Source: Allodiplogaster sudhausi
Taxonomy: Eukaryota; Nematoda; Chromadorea; Rhabditida; Diplogasteridae
Length of the DNA: 64,000 nt
Direction of reading: 5' to 3'
NCBI GenBank assembly: GCA_945643635.1
Contig: CALZFC010000056.1
Coordinates: forward strand, 5,001 to 69,000
A program made the position numbers and the translations under genes. A model generated the notes under the pieces. It had not been told where the DNA came from. It ran no database searches and saw only the letters and a list, made by a program, of their open reading frames with translations. Below, one piece after another: positions 18,085 through 32,700 of this stretch; positions within the stretch are counted from its first letter, which is position 1; the number at the start of each line of letters is the position of its first letter.

Positions 18085-20774
18085 AACCAAAAATTTCCAA
18101 ACCCTCATAGGACGATAGCCGAGACTTCAATGTACCTTTTTGGAAAGTTTCATCCAAATCCACCAATCCTGCCGCCCACAGGAATCAATTTGCCGTAACC
18201 GGTAAATTACGTTTTTACGTTGTTTAGTCTATAGACTAGCGGAGCTATGGGGGGACCTGGTTTCAGTATCTTTGCCCATTATCTCCCTTGGAGTGTCCGC
18301 TATGTCCTAGCATTGAATTTGTTTAGTTTTAACTCATATAAAAGCGCGCAAAAGGGTGTGATCGCGCGCGACTCCGAACCTGGGTCGGTAGAATATCTGC
18401 GTGCGATGAAAATGTACCAAAAAGCCACAAAATAATTCATATCTCGAATATGCCTGGATTAAATGAGAAGTATTACCCACCATTCGATAGCTAATTTTGG
18501 CTCTATCTGAATAAAAATATGCCCCAAAAAGTGTCAGTGATAGCTATGGTCGAAAAAGTGGCCTAAACATTCTCGGACCAAAAGTAGATCAAAAACGTCA
18601 TTGTATGAAAACGTTTTGTATGAGACATTTGTTCGCCTTCTCGAGAGCTACAGAATTATATATAACATGTAGGCATAATACCAATCCCCGAGAAAAAACA
18701 GCCGCGGAAATGGCCTCCCAAAATTTGACATTTCACGGCCCCTTCAGGACACATTTTCCGAAACCCAGCCAAACGTGAGTAGGCTCATTTCAAAGCTCTC
18801 CAAAAACTAAACAATATTCAGAATGTCCCATCCCGCTCCGGCCCCAAATCTCCGAGTATTGATTTTTCAAAGGTTCGCTCCTAACAAAATGGATCCGCCT
18901 GTTTTTGCCCCCGATCGATATGACCCAATGTATTTAGCCCCACAATCTATATATCAGTGCATGCGACTTGAAAAACTACATCATATATGTCGAAAACAGA
19001 AAATGCGCCCTTTGAAAATTTGAGTTAGTGAGCAAATACAGAGCAAAAAAGGGCGAAAAAACGGGGTAAAATTTTGGGAACGCCCACTTCAAAAACCATT
19101 CGACGGAATTCACCCAATTTGTGTCCTATTAATCTTGAAGAGATTCCCTATCAGTGACTATTTTTTCTAGTTTCCCATCTTCTCCCAAACGAAAGATGCA
19201 AACGCTCAAAATGGCCAACCCAGCGTAAGCGCGCGCCGAAAAGTTGCAACTTTGATCGCTGGCGCCACCCCCAAACCCAAAACCCAAAAATCCGAAACCC
19301 ATACCAAAACGTAGCCCCAATATTCATTTACCATCCTAAAAAAGCCCCACTCGAAAATCTCAACTCCCCCGCCCACGACGCCGCTCCGCGCAAACCCGGT
19401 AAATCCCTTGGAGTCTCCGCTATGTCCTAGCATTTTAATCTTTGCATTGGGGGTCGAATTAAAGCGCGCAAAAGGGTTTGCCCGCTCGCGGCTCCGAACC
19501 TGGGTCGTTAGAAATTCTGCGTACGACGAAAATGCACCAAAAAGCCACAAAATAATTCATATCTCGAATATGCCTTGATTAAATGAGAAGTATTACCCAC
19601 CATTCGATAGCTAATTTTAGGCTCTATCTGAATAAAAATATGCCCCAAAAAGTGTCAGTGATAGCTATGGTCGAAAAAGTGGCGTTTTAGCGTTTTCGAG
19701 ATAGTGAGCAAATACAGAGCAAAAAAGGGCCAAAAAACGGGGTAAAATTTTGGCCACGCCCACAGGAAAGACCCTCAGGCGGAATTCGCCCATTTTGTGT
19801 CCTATTAATCTTGAAGTCATGCTCTATCAACTACTATTTTTTCCAGCTTCCCATCTTCGCCCAAACAAAAGATACAAACGCTCAAACTCGCCAACCCAGC
19901 GCAAGCGCGCGCCGAAAAGTTCCAACTTTGGCCGCCGGCGCCACCCCCAAACCCAAATCCCAAAAATCCGAAACCCATACCAAAACGTAGCCCCAATATT
20001 CATTTATCATCCTAAAAAAACGCCACTCAAAAATCTCAACTCCCCCGCCCACCACGCCGCTCCGCGCAAACCCGGTCAATAATGAACAAGCGTTGTTAAG
20101 TATACTCTCGCACTAGCGGAGCTATGGGGGGACCTGGTTTCAGTATCTTTGCCCATTCTCTCCCTTGGAGTGCTCGCTATGTCCTAGCATTCAGAACTTT
20201 GCATTAGGGGTAATAATAAAACGTGCAAAAGGGTTTGCCAGCGCGCGACTCCGAACCTGGGTCGGTATAGGATATCTGCGTGCGATGAAAATGTACCAAA
20301 AAGCCACAAAATAATTCATATCTCGAATATTCCTGGATGCTATGAGAAGTATCACCCACCGTTGGATAGCTAATTTTAGGCTCTATTCGAATAAAAATAT
20401 GCCCCAAAAAGTGTCAGTGATAGCTAAGGTCGAAAAAGTGGCCTAAACCTTCTGACCCCAAAAGTAGATCAAAAAAATCGAAATATCAAAACCTTCTGTA
20501 TGAGACATTTGTTCGCCTTCTCGAGAGCTACAGAATGATATATAACATGTTGCCATAAGGCCAATCCCCGAGAAAAAACAGCCACGGAAAAGGCCTCCCA
20601 AAAATTCGACATTTTACGGCCCCATCAGGACACCTTTTCCGAAACCCAGCGAAACGTGAGTAGGCTCATTTTAAAGCTCTCCAAAAATTAAACAATATTC
20701 TGAATGTCCCGTCCCGCTCCGATCCTAAATCTCCGAGTATTGATTTTTCAAATGTTCGCTCCTAACAAAATGGG

Positions 20775-20907
20775 TTCGCTACATTATCGATCGCTGCCGG
20801 AAAACTATTGCCCTGAGGGGGGAGGAAAGCATGTCAGATGATGTATTTCGAGGAGTTCTTTCGAATAAGGACAAAAAATCGACATGTTTCATATAGCGTT
20901 TTCGAGA
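20775..20907. repeat. Alternative cassette in a family 1 monomer
   Basis: Between CCTAACAAAATGGG and the GTGAGCAAATACAG block, this unit has an unrelated 130-bp segment (contains CGATCGCTGCCGGAAAACTA). The other inner units carry the GTCCGCCTGTTTTTGCCC version. The same cassette recurs at 24379-24511. Confidence 0.85.
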
Positions 20908-23900
20908 TAGTGAGCAAATACAGAGCAAAAAAGGGCCAAAAAAAGGGGTAAAATTTTGGCCACGCCCACAGGAAAGACCCTCAGGCGGAATTCGCCCATT
21001 TTGTGTCCTATTAATCTTGAAGACATGCTCTATCAACCACTATTTTTTCCAGCTTCCTATCTTCTCCCAAACAAAAGATACAAACGCTCAAACTCGCCAA
21101 CCCAGCGCAAGCGCGCGCCGAAAAGTTGAAACTTTGGCCGCCGGCGCCGACCCCAAAACCAAAACCCAAAAATCCCAAACCAATACCATTCATTTACCAT
21201 CCTAAAAAAACCCCACCAAAAAATCTCACCCAAACCGCCCACCACGCCGCTCCGCGCAAACCCGGTCAATAATGAACAAGCGTTTCTAAGTACATTCTCT
21301 AACTAGCGGAGCTATGGGGGGACCTGGTTTCAGTATCTTTGCCCATTCTCTCCCTTGGAGTCTCCGCTATGTCCTAGCATTTTAATCTTTGCATTGGAGG
21401 TCGAATTAAAACGCGCAAAAGGGTTTGCCCGCGCGCGACTCCGAACCTGGGTCGGTAGAATATCTGCGTGCGATGAAAATGCACCAAAAAGCCACAAAAT
21501 AATTCATATCTCGAATATGCCTGAACGAATACCGACGACCAACCTATCATTCGATAGCTAATTTTAGGCTCTATTCGAATAAAAATGTGCCCCAAAAAGT
21601 GTCAGTGATAGCTAAAGTCGAAAAAGTGGCCTAAACATTCTCGGACCAAAAGTAGATCAAAAACGTCATTGTATGAAAACGTTTTGTATGAGACATTTGT
21701 TCGCCTTCTCGAGAGCTACAGAATGATATATAACGTGTTGCCATAAGGCCAATCCTCGAGAAAAAACAGCCACGGAAAAGGCCTCCCAAAAATTCGACAT
21801 TTCACGGCCCCCTCAGGACACCTTTTCCGAAACCCAGCGAAACGTGAGTAGGCTCATTTTAAAGCTCTCCAAAAACTAAACAATATTCTGAATGTCCCGT
21901 CCCGCTCCGATCCTAAATCTCCGAGTATTGATTTTTCAAAGGTTCGCTCCTAACAAAATGGGTCCGCCTGTTTTTGCCCCCGATCGATATGACCCAATGT
22001 ATTTAGCCCCACAATCTATATATCAGTGCATGCGACTTGAAACACTACATCAAATATGTCGAAATCAGAAAATGCGCCTTTTGAAAATTTGAGTTAGTGA
22101 GCAAATACAGACGAAAAAAGGGCCAAAAAACGGGGTAAAATTTTGGCCACGCCCACTTCAAAAACCCTCATTCGGAATTCGCCCAATTTGTGTCCTATTA
22201 ATCTTGAAGACATTCCCTATCTGCCACTATTTTTTTCCTTACCCAACTCCTCTCCATTCAAAAGATACAAACGCTCAAACTCGCCAACCCAGCGCAACCG
22301 CGCGCCAAAAAGTTGCAACTTTGGCCGCCGGCGCCGACCCCAAACCCAAAACCCAAAAATCCCAAACCAATACCAAAACGAAGCCCCAATATTCATTGTC
22401 CATCCTAAAAACCTAAAAAAACTCCACTCGAAAAACTCAACCCCGCCGCCCACCACGCCGCTCCGCGCAAACCCGGTAAATAAACCACAAGCAATGCTAA
22501 GTATACACTCTAACTAGCGGAGCTATGGGGGGACCTGGTTTCAGTATCGCCGCCCATTATCTCCCTTGGAGTGCGCGCTATGTCCTAGCATTCAGAACTT
22601 TGCATTAGGGGTAATAATAAAACTTGCAAAAGGGTTTGCCCGCGCGCGACTCCGAACCTGGGTCGTTAAGAAAATCTGCGTGCGATGAAAATGCACCAAA
22701 AAGCCACAAAATAATTCATTTCTCGAATATGCCTTGACCAAATCTAAAGGTTCAACTACCATTCGATAGCTAATTTTAGGCTCTATCTTAATAAAAATAT
22801 GCCCCAAAAAGTGTCAGTGATAGCTAAGGTCGAAAAAGTGGCCTGAACTTTCTGACCCCAAGAGTAGATCAAAAACATCGGAATATCAAAACGGTTTGTA
22901 TGATACAGTTGTTCGCCTTCGCAAAAGCTACAGAATGATATTTAACACGTTGCCATAACTCCAACATCCGAGAAAAAACAGCCGCGGAAATGGCCTCCCA
23001 AATTTTTGAGATTTTACGGCCCCCTTAGGGTACTTTCCCGGAATCCCAGCCAAACGGGAATAGGCTCATTCCAAAGCTCTCGTAAAACTGTACAATATTC
23101 AGAATGTCCCATAACGCTCCGGTCCCAATTCTCCGAGTATTGATTTTTCAAAAGTTCGCTCCTAACAAAATGGGTCCGCCTGTTTTTGCCCTCGATCGAT
23201 ATGACCCAATGTCTTTTTTTCCACAATGTACATATCAAAACATGCGCCTTGAAAAACTACATCATATATGTCGGAAAGAGAAAAAGTTAATTTTGAAAAT
23301 TTGAGTTAGTGAGAAAAAACAGAGCAAAAAAGGGCCAAAAAACGGGGTAAAAGTTTGGCCACGCCCCCTGGCCACCCCTGAGGCACTATCAACAAACCAA
23401 CCAGTAATCTTAATAATTAAGACATGGGCTATCGACTCATATTTTTTTCATTCCCCAACTCCTCTCCGTTCAAAAGATGCAATCGCTCAAAGTGGCCAAC
23501 CCAGCGCAACCTCGCGCCAAAAAGTTGCAACTTCGGCCGCTGGCGCCACCCCCAAACCCAAAACCCAAAAATCCCAAACCAATACCAAAAGGTAGACCCA
23601 ATATTCATTTACCATCCTAAAAAAACCCCACCAAAAAATCTCACCCCCACCGCCCACCACGCCGCTCCGCGCAAACCCAGTAAATAATCGACAAGCGTTT
23701 CTAAGTATACACTCTAACTAGCGGAGCTATGGGGGGACCTGGTTTCAGTATCTTTGCCCATTATCTCCCTTGGAGTGTCCGCTATGTCCTAGCATTGTTT
23801 AAATCTAATAGGGACTTGTATAAAAGCGCGCAAAACGGTTTGCCCGCGCGCGACTCCGAACCTGGGTCGTTAGAAAATCTGCGTGCGATGAAAAAGCACC

Positions 23901-24378
23901 AAAAAGCCACAAAATAATTCATTTCTCGAATATGACTGAACGAATACCGACGAACAACATATCATTCGATAGCTAATTTTACGCTCTATTCGAATAAAAA
24001 TATGCCCCAAAAAGTGTCAGTGATAGCTAAGGTTGAAAAAGTGCCCTGAACCTTCTGACCCCAAAAGTAGATCAAAAACGTTGTTGTATGAAAAAGTTTT
24101 GTATGAGAAATTTGTTCACCTTCGCAAAAGCTACAGAATGATATATAACACGTTGCCATAACTGCAACATCCGAGAAAAAACAGCCGCGGAAATGACCTC
24201 CCAAAAATTTGACATTTCACGGCCCCCTTAGGGTACTTTCCCGGAAACCCAGCCAAACGGGAGTAGGCTCATTTCAAAGCTCTCCAAAAACTGTTCAATA
24301 TTCTGAATATCCCGTCCTGCTCCAATCCCTAGTCTCCGAGTATTGATTTTTCAAAGGTTCGCTCCTAACAAAATGGGT

Positions 24379-24511
24379 TCGCTACATTATCGATCGCTGC
24401 CGGAAAACTATTGCCCTGAGGGGGGAGGAAAGCATGTCAGATGGTGTATTTCGAGGAGTTCTTTCGAATAAGGACAAAAAATCGACATGTTTCATATAGC
24501 GTTTTCGAGAT
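24379..24511. repeat. Second copy of the alternative family 1 cassette
   Basis: Nearly identical to 20775-20907 and in the same position within its monomer. The flanks differ between the two host monomers more than the cassettes do. Confidence 0.85.
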
Positions 24512-26126
24512 AGTGAGCAAATACAGAGCAAAAAAGGGTCAAAAAACGGGGTAAAATTTTGGCCACGCCCACAGGAAAGACCCTCGGGCGGAATTCGCCC
24601 AATTTGTGTCCTATTAATCTTGAAGACATTCCCTATCAGCCACTATTTTTTCCAGCTTCCCATCTTCTCCGAAACAAAAGATACAAAAGCTCAAAGTGGC
24701 CAACCCAGCGCAAGCGCGCGCCGAAAAGTTGCAACTTTGGCCGCTGGCGCCACCCCCAAACCCAAATTCCAAAAATCCGAAACCCATACCAAAACGTAGC
24801 CCCAATATTCATTTACCATCCTAAAAAAACCCCACTCGAAAATCTCACTCCCACCGCCCACAACGCCGCCCCGCGCAAACCCGGTCAATAATCGACAAGC
24901 GTTTCTAAGTATACTTTCTAACTAGCGGAGCTATGGGGGGACCTGGTTTCAGTATCGCCGCCCATTATCTCCCTTGGAGTCTTCGCTATGTCCTAGCATT
25001 GGTTTTGTTTAATTAGGGTTCACACAAAAGAGCGCAAAACGGTTTGCCCGCGAGCGACTCCGAACCTGGGTCGGTATAGGATATCTGCGTGCGATGAAAA
25101 TATACCAAAAAGCCACAAAATAATTCATATCTCGAATATGCATGTATCAAATCCCATGATCTACCTATCATTCGATAGCTAATTTTAGGCTCTATCTGAA
25201 CAAAAATATGCCCCAAAAAGTGTCAGTGATAGCTATGGTCGAAAATGTGGCCTAAACATTCTCGGACCAAAAGTAGATCAAAAAAGTCAAAATATGAAAA
25301 CGTTTTGTATGAAACATTTGTTCGCCTTCTCGAGAGCTACAGAATGATATATAACATGTTGCTATAACACCAACTCCTGAGAAAAAACAGCCGCGGAAAT
25401 ACCCTCCCAAAATTTCGACATTTCACGGCCCCCTTAGGGTACTTTCCCGGAATCCCAGCCAAACGGGAGTAGGCTCATTTCAAAGCTCTCCAAAACCTAA
25501 ATAATATTCTGAATGTCCTGCCCCGCTCCGATCCTAAATCTTCCAGTATTGATTTTTCAAATGTTCGTTCCTAACAAAATGGGTCCGACTGTTTTTGCCC
25601 TCGATCGATATGACCCAATGTCTTTTTTTCCACAATGTATATATCAAAACATGCGCCTTGAACAACTACATCATATATGTCGAAAGCAGAAAATGCGCCT
25701 TTTGAAAATTTGAGTTAGTGAGAAAAAACAGAGTAAAAAAGGGCCAAAAAAGGGGGTCAAATTTTGGCCACACCCCCTGGCCACCCCTGAGGCACTATCA
25801 ACAAACCAACCAGGAATCTTAATAATTAAGAGATGGGCTATCGACTCATATTTTTTTCGTTCGCCAGTTCCTCTCCGTTCAAAAGATGCAAACGCTCAAA
25901 GTGGCCAACCCGGCGCAAGCTCGCGCCAAAAAGGTTCAACTTTGGCCGCCGGCGCCGACCCCAAACCCCAAACCCAAAAATCCCAAACCAATACTAAAAC
26001 GTAGCCCAAATATTCATTTTCCATCCTAAAAAAACCGCACTCGAAAATCTCACTCCCACCGCCCGCTACGCCGCTCCGCGCAAACCCAGTAAATAATCGA
26101 CAAGCGTTTCTAAGTATACTCTCTAA

Positions 26127-29100
26127 CTAGCGGAGCTATGGGGGGACCTGGTTTCAGTATCGCCGCCCATTATCTCCCTTAGAGTCTTCGCTATGTCCTA
26201 GCCTTTTAATCTTTGCATTGGGGGTGATATAAAAACGCGCAAAAGAGTTTGCCCGCGCGCGAATCCGAACCTGGGTCGTTAGAAAATCTGCGTGCGATGA
26301 AAATGCACCAAAAAGCCACAAAATAATTCATATCTCGAATATGCCTGAACGAATACCGACGACCAACCTATCATTCGATAGCTAATTTTAGGCTCTATTC
26401 GAATAAAAATGTGCCCCAAAAAGTGTCAGTGATAGCTAAAGTCGAAAAAGTGGCCTAAACATTCTCGGACCAAAAGTAGATCAAAAACGTCATTGTATGA
26501 AAACGTTTTGTATGAGACATTTGTTCACCTTCTCGAGAGCTACAGAATGATATATAACTTGTTGCCATAAGGCCAATCCCCGAGAAAAAACAGCCACGGA
26601 AAAGGCCTCCCAAAAATTCGACATTTCACGGCCCCCTCAGGACACCTTTTCCGAAACCCAGCCAAACGTGAGTAGGCTCATTTCAAAGCTCTCCAAAAAC
26701 TAAACAATATTCTGAATGTCCCATCCCGCTCCGTCCCCAAATCTCCGAGTATTGATTTTTCAAAGGTTCACTCCTAACAAAATGGGTCCGCCTGTTTTTG
26801 CCCCCGATCGATATGACCCAATGTATTTAGCCCCACAATCTATATATCAGTGCATGCGACTTGAAACACTACATCAAATATGTCGAAATCAGAAAATGCG
26901 CCTTTTGAAAATTTGAGTTAGTGAGCAAATACAGACGAAAAAAGGGCCAAAAAACGGGGTAAAATTTTGGCCACGCCCACTTCAAAAACCCTCATTCGGA
27001 ATTCGCCCAATTTGTGTCCTATTAATCTTGAAGACATTCCCTATCTGCCACTATTTTTTTCCTTACCCAACTCCTCTCCATTCAAAAGATACAAACGCTC
27101 AAACTCGCCAACCCAGCGCAACCGCGCGCCAAAAAGTTGCAACTTTGGCCGCCGGCGCCGACCCCAAACCCAAAACCCAAAAATCCCAAACCAATACCAA
27201 AACGAAGCCCCAATATTCATTGTCCATCCTAAAAACCTAAAAAAACTCCACTCGAAAAACTCAACCCCGCCGCCCACCACGCCGCTCCGCGCAAACCCGG
27301 TAAATAAACCACAAGCAATGCTAAGTATACACTCTAACTAGCGATGCTATGGGGGGACCTGGTTTCAGTATCGCCGCCCATTATCTCCCTTAGAGTCTTC
27401 GCTATGTCCTAGCCTTTTAATCTTTGCATTGGGGGTGATATAAAAACGCGCAAAAGAGTTTGCCCGCGCGCGAATCCGAACCTGGGTCGTTAGAAAATCT
27501 GCGTGCGATGAAAAAGCACCAAAAAGCCACTAAATAATTCATTTCTCGAACACGCCTGAACGAATACCGACGAACAACCTATCATTCGATAGCTAATTTT
27601 AAGCTCTATTCGAATAAAAATGTGCCCCAAAAAGTGTCAGTGATAGCTAAAGTCGAAAAAGTGGCCTAAACATTCTCGGACCAAAAGTAGATCAAAAACG
27701 TCATTGTATGAAAACGTTTTGTATGAGACATTTGTTCACCTTCTCGAGAGCTACAGAATGCTATATAACTTGTTGCCATAAGGCCAATCCCCGAGAAAAA
27801 ACAGCCACGGAAATGGCCTCCCAAAAATTCGACATTTCACGGCCCCCTCAATACACCTTTTCCGAAACCCAGCCAAACGTGAGTAGGCTCATTTCAAAGC
27901 TCTCCAAAAACTAAACAATATTCTGAATGTCCCATCCCGCTCCGTCCCCAAATCTCCGAGTATTGATTTTTCAAAGGTTCACTCCTAACAAAATGGGTCC
28001 GCCTGTTTTTGCCCCCGATCGATATGACCCAATGTATTTAGCCCCACAATCTATATATCAGTGCATGCGACTTGAAACACTACATCAAATATGTCGAAAT
28101 CAGAAAATGCGCCTTTTGAAAATTTGAGTTAGTGAGCAAATACAGACGAAAAAAGGGCCAAAAAACGGGGTAAAATTTTGGCCACGCCCACTTCAAAAAC
28201 CCTCATTCGGAATTCGCCCAATTTGTGTCCTATTAATCTTGAAGACATTCCCTATCTGCCACTATTTTTTTCCTTACCCAACTCCTCTCCATTCAAAAGA
28301 TACAAACGCTCAAACTCGCCAACCCAGCGCAACCGCGCGCCAAAAAGTTGCAACTTTGGCCGCCGGCGCCGACCCCAAACCCAAAACCCAAAAATCCCAA
28401 ACCAATACCAAAACGAAGCCCCAATATTCATTGTCCATCCTAAAAACCTAAAAAAAACTCCACTCGAAAAACTCAACCCCGCCGCCCACCACGCCGCTCC
28501 GCGCAAACCCGGTAAATAAACCACAAGCAATGCTAAGTATACACTCTAACTAGCGGAGCTATGGGGGGACCTGGTTTCAGTATCGCCGCCCATTATCTCC
28601 CTTAGAGTCTTCGCTATGTCCTAGCCTTTTAATCTTTGCATTGGGGGTGATATAAAAACGCGCAAAAGAGTTTGCCCGCGCGCGAATCCGAACCTGGGTC
28701 GTTAGAAAATCTGCGTGCGATGAAAATGCACCAAAAAGCCACTAAATAATTCATTTCTCGAACACGCCTGAACGAATACCGACGAACAACCTATCATTCG
28801 ATAGCTAATTTTAAGCTCTATTCGAATAAAAATGTGCCCCAAAAAGTGTCAGTGATAGCTAAAGTCGAAAAAGTGGCCTAAACATTCTCGGACCAAAAGT
28901 AGATCAAAAACGTCATTGTATGAAAACGTTTTGTATGAGACATTTGTTCACCTTCTCGAGAGCTACAGAATGATATATAACTTGTTGCCATAAGGCCAAT
29001 CCCCGAGAAAAAACAGCCACGGAAAAGGCCTCCCAAAAATTCGACATTTCACGGCCCCCTCAGGACACCTTTTCCGAAACCCAGCCAAACGTGAGTAGGC

Positions 29101-29760
29101 TCATTTCAAAGCTCTCCAAAAACTAAACAATATTCTGAATGTCCCATCCCGCTCCGTCCCCAAATCTCCGAGTATTGATTTTTCAAAGGTTCACTCCTAA
29201 CAAAATGGGTCCGCCTGTTTTTGCCCCCGATCGATATGACCCAATGTATTTAGCCCCACAATCTATATATCAGTGCATGCGACTTGAAACACTACATCAA
29301 ATATGTCGAAATCAGAAAATGCGCCTTTTGAAAATTTGAGTTAGTGAGCAAATACAGACGAAAAAAGGGCCAAAAAACGGGGTAAAATTTTGGCCACGCC
29401 CACTTCAAAAACCCTCATTCGGAATTCGCCCAATTTGTGTCCTATTAATCTTGAAGACATTCCCTATCTGCCACTATTTTTTTCCTTACCCAACTCCTCT
29501 CCATTCAAAAGATACAAACGCTCAAACTCGCCAACCCAGCGCAACCGCGCGCCAAAAAGTTGCAACTTTGGCCGCCGGCGCCGACCCCAAACCCAAAACC
29601 CAAAAATCCCAAACCAATACCAAAACGAAGCCCCAATATTCATTGTCCATCCTAAAAACCTAAAAAAACTCCACTCGAAAAACTCAACCCCGCCGCCCAC
29701 CACGCCGCTCCGCGCAAACCCGGTAAATAAACCACAAGCAATGCTAAGTATACACTCTAA
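26127..29760. repeat. Three successive near-identical family 1 monomers
   Basis: Units at 26127, 27338 and 28550 (periods 1211 and 1212) differ at only scattered bases. The second begins CTAGCGATGC instead of CTAGCGGAGC. Adjacent near-identity indicates recent amplification. Confidence 0.9.
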
Positions 29761-32700
29761 CTAGCGGAGCTATGGGGGGACCTGGTTTCAGTTTCTTTGC
29801 CCATTATCTCCCTTGGAGTCTTCGCTATGTCCTAGCTTTGAATTTGCTTAGTTTTAGCTTATATAAAAGCGCGCAAAAGGGTTTGCCCGCGCGCGACTCC
29901 GAACCTGGGTCGTTAGAAAATCTGTGTGTGATGAAAATGTACCAAAAAGCCACAAAATAATTCATATCTCGAATATGCCTGAACCAATACCGATGATCAA
30001 CCTATCATTCGATAGCTAATTTTAGGCTCTATTCGAATAAAAATATGCCCCAAAAAGTGTCAGTGATAGCTAAGGTCGAAAAAGTGGCCTGAACATTCTG
30101 ACCCCAAAAGTAGATCAAAAACATCGAAATATCAAAACCTTTTGTATGACACATTTGTTCACCATCTCCAGAGCTACATAATGATATATAACATGTAGGC
30201 ATAATACCAATCCCCGAGAAAAAACAGCCGCGGAAAGGGCCTCCCAAAAATTTGACATTTCACGGCCCCCTCAGGCCACCTTTTCCGAAACCCAGCCAAA
30301 CGGGAATAGGCTCATTCCAAAGCTCTCGTAAAACTGAACAATATTCTGAATGTCCCGTCTCGCTCCAATCCCAAATCTCCGAGTATTGAATTTTGAAAGG
30401 TTCGCCCCTAACAAAATGGGTCCGCCTGTTTTTGCCCCCGATCGATATGACCCAATGTATTTAGCCCGACAATTTATATATCAAAACATGCGCCGTGAAA
30501 AACTACATCATATATGTCGAAAGCAAAAAATGCGCCTTTTGAAAATTTGAGTTAGTGAGAAAAAACATAGTAAAAAAGGGCCAAAAAAGGGGGTCAAAAT
30601 TTGGCCACGCCCCCTGGCCACCCCTGAGGCACTCTCAACAAACCAACCAGGAATCTTAATAATTAAGACATGGGCTATCGACTCATATTTTTTCCATTCA
30701 CCAACTCCTCTCCATTCAAAAGATACAAACGCTCAAACTCGCCAACCCAGCGCAAGCGCACGCCGAAAAGTTCCAACTTTGGCCGCTGGCGCCACCCCCA
30801 AACCCAAATCCCAAAAATCCGAAACCCATACCATATCGTAGCCCCAATATTCATTTTCCATCCTAAAAAAACCGCACTCAAAAATCTCACTCCCACCGCC
30901 CACCACGCCGCTCCGCGCAAACCCAGTCAATAATGGACAAGCGTTTCTAAGTATACACTCTAACTAGCGGAGCTATGGGGGGACCTGGTTTCAGTATCGC
31001 CGCCCATTATCTCCCTTGGAGTGCGCGCTATGTCCTAGCATTCAGAACTTTGCATTAGGGGTAATAATAAAACTTGCAAAAGGGTTTGCCCGCGCGCGAC
31101 TCCGAACCTGGGTCGTTAAGAAAATCTGCGTGCGATGAAAATGCACCAAAAAGCCACAAAATAATTCATTTCTCGAATATGCCTTGACCAAATCTAAAGG
31201 TTCAACTACCATTCGATAGCTAATTTTAGGCTCTATCTTAATAAAAATATGCCCCAAAAAGTGTCAGTGATAGCTAAGGTCGAAAAAGTGGCCTGAACTT
31301 TCTGACCCCAAGAGTAGATCAAAAACATCGGAATATCAAAACGGTTTGTATGATACAGTTGTTCGCCTTCGCAAAAGCTACAGAATGATATTTAACACGT
31401 TGCCATAACTCCAACATCCGAGAAAAAACAGCCGCGGAAATGGCCTCCCAAATTTTTGAGATTTTACGGCCCCCTTAGGGTACTTTCCCGGAATCCCAGC
31501 CAAACGGGAATAGGCTCATTCCAAAGCTCTCGTAAAACTGTACAATATTCAGAATGTCCCATAACGCTCCGGTCCCAATTCTCCGAGTATTGATTTTTCA
31601 AAAGTTCGCTCCTAACAAAATGGGTCCGCCTGTTTTTGCCCTCGATCGATATGACCCAATGTCTTTTTTTCCACAATGTACATATCAAAACATGCGCCTT
31701 GAAAAACTACATCATATATGTCGGAAAGAGAAAAAGTTAATTTTGAAAATTTGAGTTAGTGAGAAAAAACAGAGCAAAAAAGGGCCAAAAAACGGGGTAA
31801 AAGTTTGGCCACGCCCCCTGGCCACCCCTGAGGCACTATCAACAAACCAACCAGTAATCTTAATAATTAAGACATGGGCTATCGACTCATATTTTTTTCA
31901 TTCCCCAACTCCTCTCCGTTCAAAAGATGCAATCGCTCAAAGTGGCCAACCCAGCGCAACCTCGCGCCAAAAAGTTGCAACTTCGGCCGCTGGCGCCACC
32001 CCCAAACCCAAAACCCAAAAATCCCAAACCAATACCAAAAGGTAGACCCAATATTCATTTACCATCCTAAAAAAACCCCACCAAAAAATCTCACCCCCAC
32101 CGCCCACCACGCCGCTCCGCGCAAACCCAGTAAATAATCGACAAGCGTTTCTAAGTATACACTCTAACTAGCGGAGCTATGGGGGGACCTGGTTTCAGTA
32201 TCGCCGCCCATTATCTCCCTTGGAGTCTTCGCTATGTCCTAGCATTGGTTTTGTTTAATTAGGGTTCACACAAAAGAGCGCAAAACGGTTTGCCCGCGAG
32301 CGACTCCGAACCTGGGTCGGTATAGGATATCTGCGTGCGATGAAAATATACCAAAAAGCCACAAAATAATTCATATCTCGAATATGCATGTATCAAATCC
32401 CATGATCTACCTATCATTCGATAGCTAATTTTAGGCTCTATCTGAACAAAAATATGCCCCAAAAAGTGTCAGTGATAGCTATGGTCGAAAATGTGGCCTA
32501 AACATTCTCGGACCAAAAGTAGATCAAAAAAGTCAAAATATGAAAACGTTTTGTATGAAACATTTGTTCGCCTTCTCGAGAGCTACAGAATGATATATAA
32601 CATGTTGCTATAACACCAACTCCTGAGAAAAAACAGCCGCGGAAATACCCTCCCAAAATTTCGACATTTCACGGCCCCCTTAGGGTACTTTCCCGGAATC

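Larger units (their letters stand above)
16235..18235. repeat. Diverged edge monomer of the satellite array (2001 bp)
   Basis: Starts with CTAGCG and the three-hairpin block typical of family 2. After unrelated sequence (about 16320-16850) it picks up recognisable satellite blocks in the array's order: the tRNA-like segment (16972-17040), GTAGATCAAAAA and TTTTGTATGAGAG (about 17415-17455), GAGCTAC-like, CTTTCCCGGAAACCCAGCC and TCCCATCCCG. It is longer and far more diverged than any inner monomer, as expected at an array boundary that escapes homogenisation. Confidence 0.8.
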
